A stretch of 47,339 bases of DNA from an uncultured Bacteroidales bacterium (GCA_937949745.1 CALECM010000012.1:1-47339), one strand, 5' to 3'. Shown: positions 8,419-18,537, counted from the first letter of the stretch. Notes: generated by a model from the letters alone, not told the origin. Made by a program: numbers and translations.

Positions 8419-11400
8419 CTATTCATAATTTTTGTTGGCGATACATATTTTTTTCGTGATTGCACCTTCCTGCGTTAGAATCCTTGCCATATAAACTCCC
8501 GGTGAAAATGATCCGGTATGGATCTTATATTCAAGATCATTACCCTTGATAGAATACAGGCATTGGGAGAGTGTATTGTAAATCTCAATGCGCTCTACCG
8601 GAACAGTTGATTTAATATAAAAATAGTCTGATGCCGGATTGGGATATAATGAAATACCAGGATCAGGTATATTGTAAATATTAGTGCTGGTAAGAGGTTC
8701 TACGGTTATATCATCGAGAAGTAACTGTGCTCCTTTAAATCCTTGGTAAACAAAAGCGAATTCTACCTGTGATTCGCCTGCCAGGTGTTGCAGGTTGATT
8801 TTGGCTTCCGTCCAGTGAAAATTGGAAAAAGGTCTTGTTGCACGGGAATCCCAGAGCGGAGTTTCATCATAAGTGTTTCCCCCGTCAGTACTCGCTAATA
8901 CAACAAGATAATAATGTTGATGAGGGTATATCGACCAATAATAAGACATGCAAAACCAGAAGCTTAATTTCATCGGGTAGGTTTCACCGGAAAAGTCGAA
9001 AATAGGGGAGGCCAGCACCTCGTTTTGTTCTTCCAGGGTATCTCTCAGGCAACTGATGCTATGATATCCCTCATGTGTGAGGTATTTACGGGTTATTTCC
9101 CATGTTACGGAGGAAGTTGATTCTATATCCCAACACCCTAATTTATTCTCAAAACCTTCTTTCCAGGGAAAATTCCGGATCGGGACGTTACAATCGATTG
9201 CCAGTCCGGATACTGCCATAAGTGTATCGGTCGCGCCATGACTGCTGAAAGAGATATTGCCCCGATAGTTTCCCGGTGTCGTCGGATGGAACCTTATATA
9301 GAAACTTTGCTCAGTGATCATGGTATTCGCGGGAACGAGAAGTGTATCCCTGAAATTGGATCCGTCAAAAGAAATCTCAAATGGAGTCAGGGCAGAGATC
9401 GTGATAGGTGATGTCAGATTATAGCCCAGGATCTTTGATTTTTTAATTTCCGAGAATTTTCCCGCAGCTGTAGTCCCGAGATCCATAACAGAATTAACCG
9501 GCACAAGGGTTACGGCCGAGGGTAAGGTGTCTATCTTGAAATTTGTGATCCAGAGTTCATATTGATCGGGGGCTGATTCTACTTTAATTCCGATCTGTAT
9601 TACCTGGTTTTTGAAGTTGTGGAGTGGCATTAACGGAGTTGTGCACCATGCGTTATTGTTCACTGTCTGAGTGGGCAGGATCTGGATGGCGTTTTGGAAA
9701 TTATCCCATTCCGTGAGGACATATACGGAAAATTTTTCTTCAAAGAAAATACTGAGCGTCCGGTAATCAAAAGAGAGTACCAAGGTAGAATCGGAAATCA
9801 GGAACGGTTCGGAAATGAGCCAGTCATTGGCACCGCGTTCGGGCGAATACCTATATCTTACCGCTTGATTCACAGTGTCTATAATCAGAGGAGATATATC
9901 CTGGTTCGCATTGACCGATGTCCAGCATTCCATGTTCCTCGCAAAATTATTATGGTAAGGATAGGTTGCTACGGGGCTGCATGAGATGGCGTTTCCAAAC
10001 AGGCAAATAGTTAACGTATCTTCAATTTTTGGGGAATGGATCCTGACCGTGCCGCTATCAGGCCCGGTTAATACAGGATTATAACGGATAAAAAAAGTAC
10101 GGTTAAAATGTAAAGCGGAATCACCCGGTATTTGGATATCGGAGAAAAAATCAATACCATCAGGAGAGATGTCAAACGGAGGGTCAACTTTGATATTCAG
10201 GGGCTCGCGGATATCCAGTGCCTGAAGTTCCGCTGTAAGGATCCCGTACCTTCCCGTACTGATGTTTCCGAAATCTAGGGTATCCCCCGAAACTAAATTG
10301 AGTAGCGGAGATATGGAATCTATCCGGAAATTATCTACCACGAAATAAAGTCCGTCCGCTTTAGCCGTTTCCACACGTATGGCAATATGGATTTTTTCTC
10401 CCGCGAATCCGGACAGGTCGATGATCTGTCTTTCGAATTCTTCGTAATTGGAGACGATCCTCGCAGGCAATAATAATGTAGAGACGACTGTTGTTTCCCG
10501 GAGATCGCTTAACGCCCATACTGAGAATGTTTCAGGTTTGGGAACGGCTACCAGTCCCATTAATACTTCATAACCGGTTAAATAATCGAAAGAAGCATAT
10601 AAAGGCTGGTTGATGTCCATTAACGGCGATATAAGCCAATCATCTGCGTATGCGCTGCCCGGATCTATAGAATGAAAGTAGACGGCCATCCCATTATCGG
10701 CGGTATCGGTGATCAGGGAGAATTTTCCCATTTGATCATTGGCGTCCTGATTGGCATCCAGCATGGTCCAGCAATAATTTTCCACAGCATCCAGATCAAA
10801 GTTATGAATATAGGGATAATCGGTTTGCACGAAGCAACCGATGGCTTTTCCGGTCAGCCTGATCGTGTCGCTGATATTGGCTCCGCTCTGTAAAAGCACA
10901 ATTCCCGTGTCCGAACCCTCGGTCAATGGTTCGTATGATATATAGATTATCTCGCCTCCTGTGCCCAAAGTCAGGCTTTGACTGAAATGTATTCCGTCCC
11001 GGGATATGGCAAAAGGAGAACTGATACTGGCCATAACCGGAGAAGTGAGGTAATGTCCGGAAATACCGGTATTGGTGATGGTCTTACTTCCCAGTACCGT
11101 ATAATCGAAATCTATAACCGGACGATTTATATTTATTGCCGGTACGGAGGGTACGCTCGAAATAGAGATGTCATCAATAAACAACGCAAACCCGTTAGAG
11201 GAAACGTAATTTAAAGCAATGTGACGGGCACCGGCCGGGAAATGAAAAACAAACTCGGTCCATATATCGGAGATTTCCATATATTCGTCCTGCTGGACAA
11301 AAATAAAATCATCCGGATGAGTAGTGGTGGTGGTATAGCCGACCTTCAGTTTTTCTGTGAATTGTGGTGTGAACGACCTGGCCCGGAATTTCAGCGTTAC

Positions 11401-11751
11401 CCCGCCGGGATGTTGGAGTAAAGGACTGATGATCCAGTCGTTATTCGCCGTATGGACCGCCCCGAAGGAAACCAGGCATTTTTCTCCCGAATGCGGGGTT
11501 ACCGTGCGCAGGGGAGGCCGTGTCATATTCGGGTTAAAAACCATAAAAGCCATCGGAGAACCATTGTCGGGAAAATTAAATCCTTCGATCCCATACGTGA
11601 TATCCTGGTCAAGATCGAGGAACGTCCACGGGCCTGCCGGATTAATGTTGAAATTGGGATAGGTTTCAAATCCATCGGAAATGATAACCTGGGCATTTAT
11701 TCCGGAAAGAATAAATAAGATCCCTAAGAAATTAAATAATTTTTTTAACAC
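8419..11751 (-). CDS. T9SS-secreted multidomain protein: four choice-of-anchor-J-like and three Ig-like modules
   Basis: This secreted protein of 1110 residues has an N-terminal signal peptide (ends near the INAQ at 18-21) and a type IX secretion sorting domain at about 1028-1110 (LYPNPASDYF, then VYMARI and a basic end). Between them, jelly-roll modules of choice-of-anchor-J type (about 22-205, 303-482, 596-750, 856-1020) alternate with Ig-like modules (about 206-302, 483-595, 751-855) that each carry an LDFG/VMDLG opening and an FxIRFxP or similar strand. No catalytic residues are evident, so it is probably a surface adhesin or glycan-binding protein. The start codon is GTG: the only nearby ATG (11757-11759) is out of frame and gives a four-codon ORF overlapping it. 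A -7 box lies at 11778. Confidence 0.85.
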   Translation of the reverse strand: MLKKLFNFLGILFILSGINAQVIISDGFETYPNFNINPAGPWTFLDLDQDITYGIEGFNFPDNGSPMAFMVFNPNMTRPPLRTVTPHSGEKCLVSFGAVHTANNDWIISPLLQHPGGVTLKFRARSFTPQFTEKLKVGYTTTTTHPDDFIFVQQDEYMEISDIWTEFVFHFPAGARHIALNYVSSNGFALFIDDISISSVPSVPAININRPVIDFDYTVLGSKTITNTGISGHYLTSPVMASISSPFAISRDGIHFSQSLTLGTGGEIIYISYEPLTEGSDTGIVLLQSGANISDTIRLTGKAIGCFVQTDYPYIHNFDLDAVENYCWTMLDANQDANDQMGKFSLITDTADNGMAVYFHSIDPGSAYADDWLISPLMDINQPLYASFDYLTGYEVLMGLVAVPKPETFSVWALSDLRETTVVSTLLLPARIVSNYEEFERQIIDLSGFAGEKIHIAIRVETAKADGLYFVVDNFRIDSISPLLNLVSGDTLDFGNISTGRYGILTAELQALDIREPLNIKVDPPFDISPDGIDFFSDIQIPGDSALHFNRTFFIRYNPVLTGPDSGTVRIHSPKIEDTLTICLFGNAISCSPVATYPYHNNFARNMECWTSVNANQDISPLIIDTVNQAVRYRYSPERGANDWLISEPFLISDSTLVLSFDYRTLSIFFEEKFSVYVLTEWDNFQNAIQILPTQTVNNNAWCTTPLMPLHNFKNQVIQIGIKVESAPDQYELWITNFKIDTLPSAVTLVPVNSVMDLGTTAAGKFSEIKKSKILGYNLTSPITISALTPFEISFDGSNFRDTLLVPANTMITEQSFYIRFHPTTPGNYRGNISFSSHGATDTLMAVSGLAIDCNVPIRNFPWKEGFENKLGCWDIESTSSVTWEITRKYLTHEGYHSISCLRDTLEEQNEVLASPIFDFSGETYPMKLSFWFCMSYYWSIYPHQHYYLVVLASTDGGNTYDETPLWDSRATRPFSNFHWTEAKINLQHLAGESQVEFAFVYQGFKGAQLLLDDITVEPLTSTNIYNIPDPGISLYPNPASDYFYIKSTVPVERIEIYNTLSQCLYSIKGNDLEYKIHTGSFSPGVYMARILTQEGAITKKICIANKNYE

Positions 11752-11777
11752 TGGTTCATAATGGGTTATTGTTCAGG

Positions 11778-11785
11778 CAAAGATA
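11778..11785 (-). promoter_or_regulatory. Putative -7 box of the T9SS protein gene
   Basis: On the minus strand this reads TATCTTTG, matching TAnnTTTG, 27 bases upstream of the GTG start. This supports a short leader and confirms that translation begins near 11751. Confidence 0.5.
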
Positions 11786-11892
11786 CATTCTTTTTCGGAT
11801 AATGAGAATCTTAGTGCATAAAAACCTCAGGCAATCTCCTCCGATATGAAGAAGAAGTTGATCTGAAACCGATATGACCGTATAAGCTAATC

Positions 11893-13494
11893 TTAAAATC
11901 CGTTAAAAGGAATATAAAGAGGAACTAATAAGAGCAGGAACCCGATCACGATCAGGCTGAGGATAAAAGGCCAGATGAATTTTACCCATTTGGCATACGG
12001 GATTTTGGCAATACCCAGCACTCCGATCAGTACGCCGGAAGTAGGAGTGATCATATTGGTAAAGCCATCCCCGAACTGGAAAGCCAGCACGGTTAGTTGA
12101 CGGGAAACCCCGATGATATCCGAAAATTCAGCCATCATGGGAATGGTGAGCGCCGCTTTGGCCGAACCGGAGGGAATAATGATATTCAATAGGTTCTGAA
12201 TGACATACATGCCTCCGATAGCGCCTTCTTTGCTGGTATTGACCATAGATTGCGATATGGCATACAGGATGGTATCGATGATCTTTCCGTCTTCCAGGAT
12301 GATGATAATTCCTCCCGCCATTCCTACTACTAAAGCGGCTACCATAATGTCTTTGCAACCTTCGAGGAAAAGGCGGATATTGTGGTCGAATTTAAAATTA
12401 TAAGCAAATCCGGCTGCAAAGCCCATCGCGAAAAACAGTGCGGCAATTTCCATTACATACCAGTGGTAACCCAATACTCCGACTACCAATACCACAATGG
12501 TCAGCAATAACAGGGTGAGGATGAAATTATGAACGGATTTGCGGATCGTGAAAAATCCCAACACGATAAATCCTGCCGCGATGAACGGGAACAGTAATAC
12601 CTGGTAATGTCCGCTTCCGATGGATATCCGGGTGTAAGTCAACGCGAAGGCGCAATAAATCAAAATTCCGGAAACCAATGCGTAAATGATCCAGGTCGCC
12701 ACGGATGATTTTTCCTTTTTATTTTCCTGTTCTGTTTCTGAATTCCGGTCCCGCCAGACGCTGTCCAAATTATACATAATGGATTTATGAGGTCTTTTTT
12801 TGATCCGGGCGGCATACAAAAGTGTAAATGTAATGGCGATAGCAGTCAATACCAGCCAGCATATAAAACGGTATTCTATTCCCGAAAACGTAGGCAGCCC
12901 GGATAATCCCTGTGCAATACCGATCGTGAAAGGATTCAGCATTGCGCCTGCAAATCCCACATGGGCCGCCACATAACAGATCAAGACTCCCACAATGGAA
13001 TCATATCCCATGGAGATGGCCAGTGGTACGAATATGATGATGAAGGCGAGTGTCTCCTCGCTCATGCCGAATATAGCGCCGAAAAGACTGAACATGATCA
13101 TGATGAGAACGATCACGATGTTATTGACCCCGATCACCTGAAAGAATTTATATCGTTGTAACTTTTCGGTACTTTTCAGAAAAGAGATGATTCCCGTATC
13201 GATAGCTTTCGTGGCGTTCATGATCCAAAAAGCGCCTCCGATCATCAGAATGAACACGATAATCTGCGCAGTTCTCACAAATCCCTTGAAAAAAGCGGTA
13301 AATATCTGCCAGGTTTGAGGTTCGTGATCCACCCTTTCGTATGAATCGGCTATCACGACATTTCTTTCGACTCCGTCCACCGTAACGGTTTGTCGGGCGA
13401 ATTCACCTCCGGGAACGATCCATGTGAGGATTGCGCAAACGACAATAATGGAAAAAACGATGGTAAACGTGTGGGGAATCTTAAGTTTTTTCAT
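11893..13494 (-). CDS. YfcC/DcuC-family carrier (putative amino acid or dicarboxylate transporter)
   Basis: This inner-membrane transporter has 533 residues and about 12-13 hydrophobic segments. The N-terminus (PHTFTIVFSIIVVCAILTW, then PGGEF) and the later GAIFGMSEETLAF and NIIIPSGSAKAALTIPM are typical of the YfcC branch of the C4-dicarboxylate/arginine-ornithine carrier superfamily. A charged cytoplasmic loop lies near residue 235-265. The substrate cannot be fixed from sequence; basic amino acids or short peptides are the usual guesses for this family. It is last in a run with MATE, PlsC and the S46 peptidase (18-base gap to MATE), a context that suggests uptake or exchange of peptide-derived amino acids. 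Confidence 0.8.
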   Translation of the reverse strand: MKKLKIPHTFTIVFSIIVVCAILTWIVPGGEFARQTVTVDGVERNVVIADSYERVDHEPQTWQIFTAFFKGFVRTAQIIVFILMIGGAFWIMNATKAIDTGIISFLKSTEKLQRYKFFQVIGVNNIVIVLIMIMFSLFGAIFGMSEETLAFIIIFVPLAISMGYDSIVGVLICYVAAHVGFAGAMLNPFTIGIAQGLSGLPTFSGIEYRFICWLVLTAIAITFTLLYAARIKKRPHKSIMYNLDSVWRDRNSETEQENKKEKSSVATWIIYALVSGILIYCAFALTYTRISIGSGHYQVLLFPFIAAGFIVLGFFTIRKSVHNFILTLLLLTIVVLVVGVLGYHWYVMEIAALFFAMGFAAGFAYNFKFDHNIRLFLEGCKDIMVAALVVGMAGGIIIILEDGKIIDTILYAISQSMVNTSKEGAIGGMYVIQNLLNIIIPSGSAKAALTIPMMAEFSDIIGVSRQLTVLAFQFGDGFTNMITPTSGVLIGVLGIAKIPYAKWVKFIWPFILSLIVIGFLLLLVPLYIPFNGF

Positions 13495-13512
13495 GCTGAT
13501 AAGGTATAAATA

Positions 13513-14871
13513 TCAAATACTTTTTACGGAACCGGATAATTTTATTTTCCTGTAATAGTAAAGCAATACGCCTGAGGTAGTTAAGGTGGCTACGATATCG
13601 GATGCGGCGGTCGACAGCCATACACCGTCCAATTGAAAATAGACCGGCAGGATAAACAGGAAAGGTATCAGGAATATGGCTTGTCGGGTAAGAGATAAAA
13701 ATATGGCAACTTTGGCTTTTCCGATAGCCTGGAAAAAGTTGGAAACCACAATTTGAAAACCGACGAAGCCGAAAGCCGCCAGGTTAATCCGCATTCCCCT
13801 TATGATCAGTAAGGTCATTTCTTCGTGATCGGTAAAAGCCTGGGCAATTTGCCGGGGAAAGAATTCCGCGATCAGAAAACCGAATACGGAGATACCGGTG
13901 CCCCACAGGATTGTCAGTTTCAGTGTTTTGATCACCCGGTCCGTTTTTCCCGCCCCGAAATTATATCCCGCGATCGGTTGCATGCCCTGGGTTAATCCCA
14001 GGATGATCATGACGAGCAAAGAGCTCACGCTGTTGATAATGCCGAAAGCGCCGATTGCATAATCCCCTCCGAATTTCCTTAATTGCAGGTTAATGACCGT
14101 CGTGACCAGACTGGCCAGTATATTGATAATAAAGGGCGACATGCCGATAGCGAAAATATCGAGTATAATTCTTTTGGATAATCTAAAACTTCCCCGTTCA
14201 AAATGGATATAAGGTTTCTTACTGCAAAAATGAGCTAAGATCCAAATAAGTCCTATGGTCTGGGAAATAACGGTAGCGAAAGCGGCCCCTTTAATGCCCC
14301 ACTGGAATGTGAAAATAAAAACAGGCGCCAGGATAATATTAATACCTACCGTGAGTAAAATGGAGATCATGGCTTTGGCCGGATGACCGGAAGCCCGTAA
14401 GATATTATTCAATCCGAAGAAGACATGCGTAATGACATTGGCTGCTAAAATGACCTGCATAAAATCCCGGGCGTAGGGGAGTGTATCGGGACTTGCCCCG
14501 AACGCATGCAGGATGTTATCCAGGAAGATCAGTGAAATGACTGAAAATGAAATTCCGATGATGATATTGAGCATAAAAGCATTTCCCAGAATACGGACGG
14601 CATCTTCCCGGTGCTTTTGTCCCATCCGGATAGACACCATCGCTGCCGCTCCCGCACCCACCAGTGTACCGAAAGCCACGGCAAGATTCATAATGGGAAA
14701 TGTAAGCGCAAGACCGGAAATCGCCAGAGGGCCCACGCCTTGTCCTATAAAAATACGGTCGATAACATTATAGAGAGAACTGGCTGTGGTAGCGATAATG
14801 GCAGGGAGAGCGTAATGAAGCAAGAGTTTGCCGATCTTTTCTTCTCCCAGTTCGTTTTTATTTGTCTCCAT
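13513..14871 (-). CDS. MATE-family multidrug/cation antiporter
   Basis: This is an inner-membrane exporter of 452 residues with two related halves of six transmembrane segments, as expected for MATE proteins. Seen are GPLAISGLALTFPIMNLAVAF in the first half, LGNAFMLNI, the central NNILRASGHPAKAM, and GLTQGMQPIAGYNFGAGK at the start of the second half, the most recognisable MATE signature. These pumps use sodium or proton gradients to expel cationic compounds. The start overlaps the end of the upstream PlsC-like gene by 14 bases, so the two are co-transcribed and probably translationally coupled. The specific substrate is unknown. Confidence 0.92.
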   Translation of the reverse strand: METNKNELGEEKIGKLLLHYALPAIIATTASSLYNVIDRIFIGQGVGPLAISGLALTFPIMNLAVAFGTLVGAGAAAMVSIRMGQKHREDAVRILGNAFMLNIIIGISFSVISLIFLDNILHAFGASPDTLPYARDFMQVILAANVITHVFFGLNNILRASGHPAKAMISILLTVGINIILAPVFIFTFQWGIKGAAFATVISQTIGLIWILAHFCSKKPYIHFERGSFRLSKRIILDIFAIGMSPFIINILASLVTTVINLQLRKFGGDYAIGAFGIINSVSSLLVMIILGLTQGMQPIAGYNFGAGKTDRVIKTLKLTILWGTGISVFGFLIAEFFPRQIAQAFTDHEEMTLLIIRGMRINLAAFGFVGFQIVVSNFFQAIGKAKVAIFLSLTRQAIFLIPFLFILPVYFQLDGVWLSTAASDIVATLTTSGVLLYYYRKIKLSGSVKSI

Positions 14872-16210
14872 ACCGCTGTATCTTTCTTTTAATTTCCTCT
14901 AATTGACGGAGTAACGGATTTTGTTTTTTTTGCAATCGATAATAACGCCAGGCTCCTTTAAACTTTAAGAATGCTATTTTGTAATGATAAAATATGAACA
15001 ACGACCCGAAAGCGGCAAGTACGTATAACAGTGCAAACCATAATTTTCCGGATAATACCCAGGAAAGGATGAAAAGAGTAAGATACATCAGGGGAAATGT
15101 GATCACGAGGCTGGGTGCGAAATTCATGGAAGAATGTAACTGCTTATCTTTGATTCTGTTCTTCAGCAATTGAGGAAAAGAGAAGGGTAAAATATTATTG
15201 ATCCATCCGAAAAGGAAAAAAGGAAAAGTGAGCAGTAATAATAGCGCACGTCCCAGTAATCCCGACATTTTTATCTTTCGGTTTACCAGCCAGTCCCGTA
15301 TTCCCAGTTTCCGGACTCCCTGATCATATTCCCGGGCCATATTCATCAATCCTTCAAAACGAGCCTGATCTTCCTGTCGTATATGGTCTAACTCAGCGAC
15401 AATTTCCATATCTTCCAGCTTCCGGGCGTAAATGTCGCCGGGATCTTTGCCTTTACTGATCAGCCGTTCTTTATGGAGCATTTTACGGATGATATCGTAT
15501 TCCTCAAAAAAATCAGGTCCTTCGTCCAGTGTAATGGCTTTTAATCTTTCCCGGGCCCTTTCATTTAATTCCAGGTAAGCCTGATTAGGTTCTTTTTCAT
15601 ATACCGGCATTAAATCATCGATAAAGAAGGGTTCGCCGACGGTAAGTACAACCTTTGACCTGAAATTGTAATAGTTGTCATAATAAATATTGACGGGCAA
15701 TACTTTAATTCCCCGGGAATCAAATTTTTCTTCCGCGTAGAAAGCCACCCTGGGGAAACCTTTTTTAAAACTTCCCAGGTAATTACCGTGTTGGTGCGCC
15801 GCTTCCGGAAACATCGCCAGCGTACCGCCGCGTTTTAAAACATCGGCTGCAATATGGAAAGTATTGCTGTTGGAACGGACATCGTCCCGGTTCCCGTCAC
15901 GATCCCGGAAGGTCGGCAGAATCTTAAGGAAACGTAATAACTTAGCCACCGTGTCCTTTTTGAAGATATCTCCACGCGCGATAAAAACCGGCTGGCGTTT
16001 ATCGTCGAACATATACAAAATAATGAGAGCGTCGGTAAGTCCGTTCTGATGATTGGCGTATATAAAGGTGGGCTCTCCCTTCGGAGGGATATTTTCTTTA
16101 TTTACGATCCTGTATTCTTTATAGTAAAAATAGTTATGGTTTAATCTCAGGTAACGATTATAGAGATCATATTTCCATGAGAATCGGTCAATATGAGAAA
16201 AGTCGATCAT
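14858..16210 (-). CDS. PlsC-like acyltransferase with C-terminal membrane domain
   Basis: This membrane-associated phospholipid or lysophospholipid acyltransferase has about 450 residues. The catalytic block NHQNGLTDAL (H54, D60) shows the H-x5-D spacing common in Bacteroidota members rather than the usual H-x4-D. It is followed by RGDIFK and FPEAAHQ (about 134-140), which corresponds to the FPEG motif. The C-terminal third has three or four hydrophobic segments and a basic tail. I use the ATG at 16210 (MIDFSHID); the longer reading would need a TTG start at 16219. The gene lies 35 bases after the S46 peptidase and overlaps the MATE gene. The acyl donor and acceptor are not determinable. Confidence 0.82.
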   Translation of the reverse strand: MIDFSHIDRFSWKYDLYNRYLRLNHNYFYYKEYRIVNKENIPPKGEPTFIYANHQNGLTDALIILYMFDDKRQPVFIARGDIFKKDTVAKLLRFLKILPTFRDRDGNRDDVRSNSNTFHIAADVLKRGGTLAMFPEAAHQHGNYLGSFKKGFPRVAFYAEEKFDSRGIKVLPVNIYYDNYYNFRSKVVLTVGEPFFIDDLMPVYEKEPNQAYLELNERARERLKAITLDEGPDFFEEYDIIRKMLHKERLISKGKDPGDIYARKLEDMEIVAELDHIRQEDQARFEGLMNMAREYDQGVRKLGIRDWLVNRKIKMSGLLGRALLLLLTFPFFLFGWINNILPFSFPQLLKNRIKDKQLHSSMNFAPSLVITFPLMYLTLFILSWVLSGKLWFALLYVLAAFGSLFIFYHYKIAFLKFKGAWRYYRLQKKQNPLLRQLEEIKRKIQRYGDK

Positions 16211-16245
16211 ACCGCTCAATATTAGAAAATGTGAGTGAAAATGCT

Positions 16246-18405
16246 TTAGCGCACAATAGTTAATTCCTGTATAATGTTTTGCGCATTGGCAAATTTATCC
16301 ACGATAAAAAGAAAATACCTGGCGTCGAGACTGATATTCCTGCAACGGCTTACGTCATAGTTGATATCGCTCATCGTACCTTCCCAGACGCGGTCGAAAT
16401 TGACACCGATCAATTCCCCGTTCGCATTAATAACGGGACTTCCGGAATTACCTCCCGTAGTATGGTTGCTGGCGATGAATGCGACCGGTAATTCTCCTTT
16501 TTCATTGGCATAGATACCATAATCCCGGGCTTCATATAAAGATTTCAGTTTTGGATCGACCTGATAATCGAAAACCTCCGGATTTTCTTTTTCCATCACT
16601 CCGTCCAGCGTAGTGTAATAAACATATTCTATGCCGTCTGCAGGATAGAATCCCTTAACCTGTCCGTAAGTTACCCTCATGGTAAGATTTGCGTCAGGAT
16701 AAAAGATTTTGGAATCCGCATCTTTTTCCATGAGTGCCTTCACATAATTCCTGTACAAAGCATCCAATTGGCCTTCCATTCCGGAAATGGCTCTCTGGTT
16801 CAGGAAAAACTGTTCATAACCAGGTACTAATAATTGGAATAATGGTTCTTTTAATAATTTCTGCCAATCTTTTTTCGCCGATTTATCAATAAAAGCAACT
16901 AAGGATGCCTGATCACTGAAAATAGATTTCTCATATATTTCATCCGCCATTTTTTGCAGGGAACTTACCGGAATATTGATATAACGCTGTAATTCGGAGG
17001 GAATAAGGGCCGGATCAATCGTGGTAAAGTAATAATGCAATAAACTTACGAAAACTTCTTTGTCGATAGGTTTGTAAAATTTGGAATAAAAATTATCGAC
17101 AGGCCTGATCAATTTTGCTTTCGCGCTATTGAATTCTTCCATGGTTGTCGCTTTATTCTCTGCCAGATATATTACCGGCATGAAATTGGAATAGGCGAAA
17201 CGGAAAAGCTCGATGGCCAGAAACGTTTCTCCGAGATAAGAATTAATAGTGGCATAAGGCCGGTATTCCTGATAGAAATTTTTAAGATCGGGAAGTACAG
17301 TGCCGTATAAATCTTTTCTTGCCGAATTCTGATTTACCCATTCGGTAAATTCCCTTTCTTCTTTTCTTTTTTTATCAATAGCGCCTGTTTCTTCAAGTCC
17401 TTTATTTTCCCCGATCCATTTTTTCCAGCCGTTTGAAATAGAATTGGCTTTGGCTGAATACATTAACCTGATCTCAATCGACTGGTCCATATATTTTTTC
17501 ATGATATCCAAACGTTCTCCGCGTTGATGGATAGCGACCGGATTTTGTACCTCCGTTATAATTTCGACACCGTCCCCGGTAAGGAATTGGCGCGTGGTAC
17601 CGGGATAACCGAAGACCAGTGTAAAGTCGTTCTCCTCAATTCCTTTTACTGAGATATTGAAATATTTTTTTGATTTCATCGGGATATTATCTGTGGAATA
17701 ATCGGCCGGTTTCCCGTCTTTCCCGGTATACACACGGTATAAGGAGAAATCCCCGGTATGTCGGGGCCACATCCAGTTATCGGTATCACCGCCGAATTTA
17801 CCGATACTTTCGGGCGGAGTACCTACGAGACGTACATCCCTGTAAGTTTCGTTGATGAACATGAAATACTGGTTCCCGTAATAAAAGGGCTTGATCACCG
17901 CCGTGTAGTGGGTGCCGGCCACTGCTTCTTTGGTAAGTTTACTGATATTTTGCCGGATAATTTTTTCACGGTCTGCTTCCGGTTGTCCGGAAGAGGTTCC
18001 TTCCAGTACGGCTTCCGTCACGTCTTCCATCCTGACCAGGAAAGTAACGGTTAGTCCGTTATTCGGTATTTCTTCCGATTTGGTTTTGGCCCAGAATCCG
18101 TTATGCAGGTAATTGTTTTCTAAGGTGCTGTGTGCCTGTACGTAAGAATATCCGCAATGGTGATTGGTCAAAATCAGCCCTTCCGGGGAAATGAGTTCTC
18201 CGGTACATCCTCCGCCAAACAACATGATCGCATCTTTCATACTGTGGTGATTAACACTATAGATGTCTTCCGCCGTTAATTTAAATCCCAATTGTTGCAT
18301 TTCCGCTTCGTTGTATTTCAGGAACAATGGGATCCACATCCCCTCGTCTGCTTTTATATGGCAGAAAAGAGCTAAAAATGTAATCGTAAGTATAATTCTT
18401 TTCAT
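16246..18405 (-). CDS. S46-family dipeptidyl-peptidase, DPP11-like (Asp/Glu-specific by motif)
   Basis: This periplasmic serine exopeptidase of 719 residues removes dipeptides from peptide N-termini, feeding amino acid fermentation. A signal peptide ends near residue 19. The chymotrypsin-like triad is visible: TNHHCG (H82 or H83), RHTGDFSLYRVY (D219) and GGNSGSP (S654). Eighteen residues after the serine is R672 in NFDRVWEG. In the characterised Porphyromonas enzymes an arginine at this place marks DPP11 (acidic P1 residue) and a glycine marks DPP7. The length fits DPP11 (about 720). It heads the run with PlsC, MATE and YfcC, and has a -7 box 19 bases upstream. Confidence 0.93.
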   Translation of the reverse strand: MKRIILTITFLALFCHIKADEGMWIPLFLKYNEAEMQQLGFKLTAEDIYSVNHHSMKDAIMLFGGGCTGELISPEGLILTNHHCGYSYVQAHSTLENNYLHNGFWAKTKSEEIPNNGLTVTFLVRMEDVTEAVLEGTSSGQPEADREKIIRQNISKLTKEAVAGTHYTAVIKPFYYGNQYFMFINETYRDVRLVGTPPESIGKFGGDTDNWMWPRHTGDFSLYRVYTGKDGKPADYSTDNIPMKSKKYFNISVKGIEENDFTLVFGYPGTTRQFLTGDGVEIITEVQNPVAIHQRGERLDIMKKYMDQSIEIRLMYSAKANSISNGWKKWIGENKGLEETGAIDKKRKEEREFTEWVNQNSARKDLYGTVLPDLKNFYQEYRPYATINSYLGETFLAIELFRFAYSNFMPVIYLAENKATTMEEFNSAKAKLIRPVDNFYSKFYKPIDKEVFVSLLHYYFTTIDPALIPSELQRYINIPVSSLQKMADEIYEKSIFSDQASLVAFIDKSAKKDWQKLLKEPLFQLLVPGYEQFFLNQRAISGMEGQLDALYRNYVKALMEKDADSKIFYPDANLTMRVTYGQVKGFYPADGIEYVYYTTLDGVMEKENPEVFDYQVDPKLKSLYEARDYGIYANEKGELPVAFIASNHTTGGNSGSPVINANGELIGVNFDRVWEGTMSDINYDVSRCRNISLDARYFLFIVDKFANAQNIIQELTIVR

Positions 18406-18423
18406 ATGATGATTTTATAGCCG

Positions 18424-18431
18424 CAAATATA
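18424..18431 (-). promoter_or_regulatory. Putative -7 box of the S46 peptidase operon
   Basis: On the minus strand this reads TATATTTG, matching TAnnTTTG, 19 bases upstream of the peptidase ATG, which leaves a leader of only about 10 bases. Confidence 0.5.
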
Positions 18432-18537
18432 CGATTTTAACTTTAAATCCGCTACCTGAACTATGGAAGAACGGTATACGGATTATTCCGGCTATAAAAT
18501 GAAATTCAGGATAAATATAATATGTAATGAATATTAC

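Noticed and set aside
16211..16219. TTG start for the PlsC-like gene
   Set aside because: An ATG three codons downstream (16208-16210) gives a normal start with no loss of conserved sequence.
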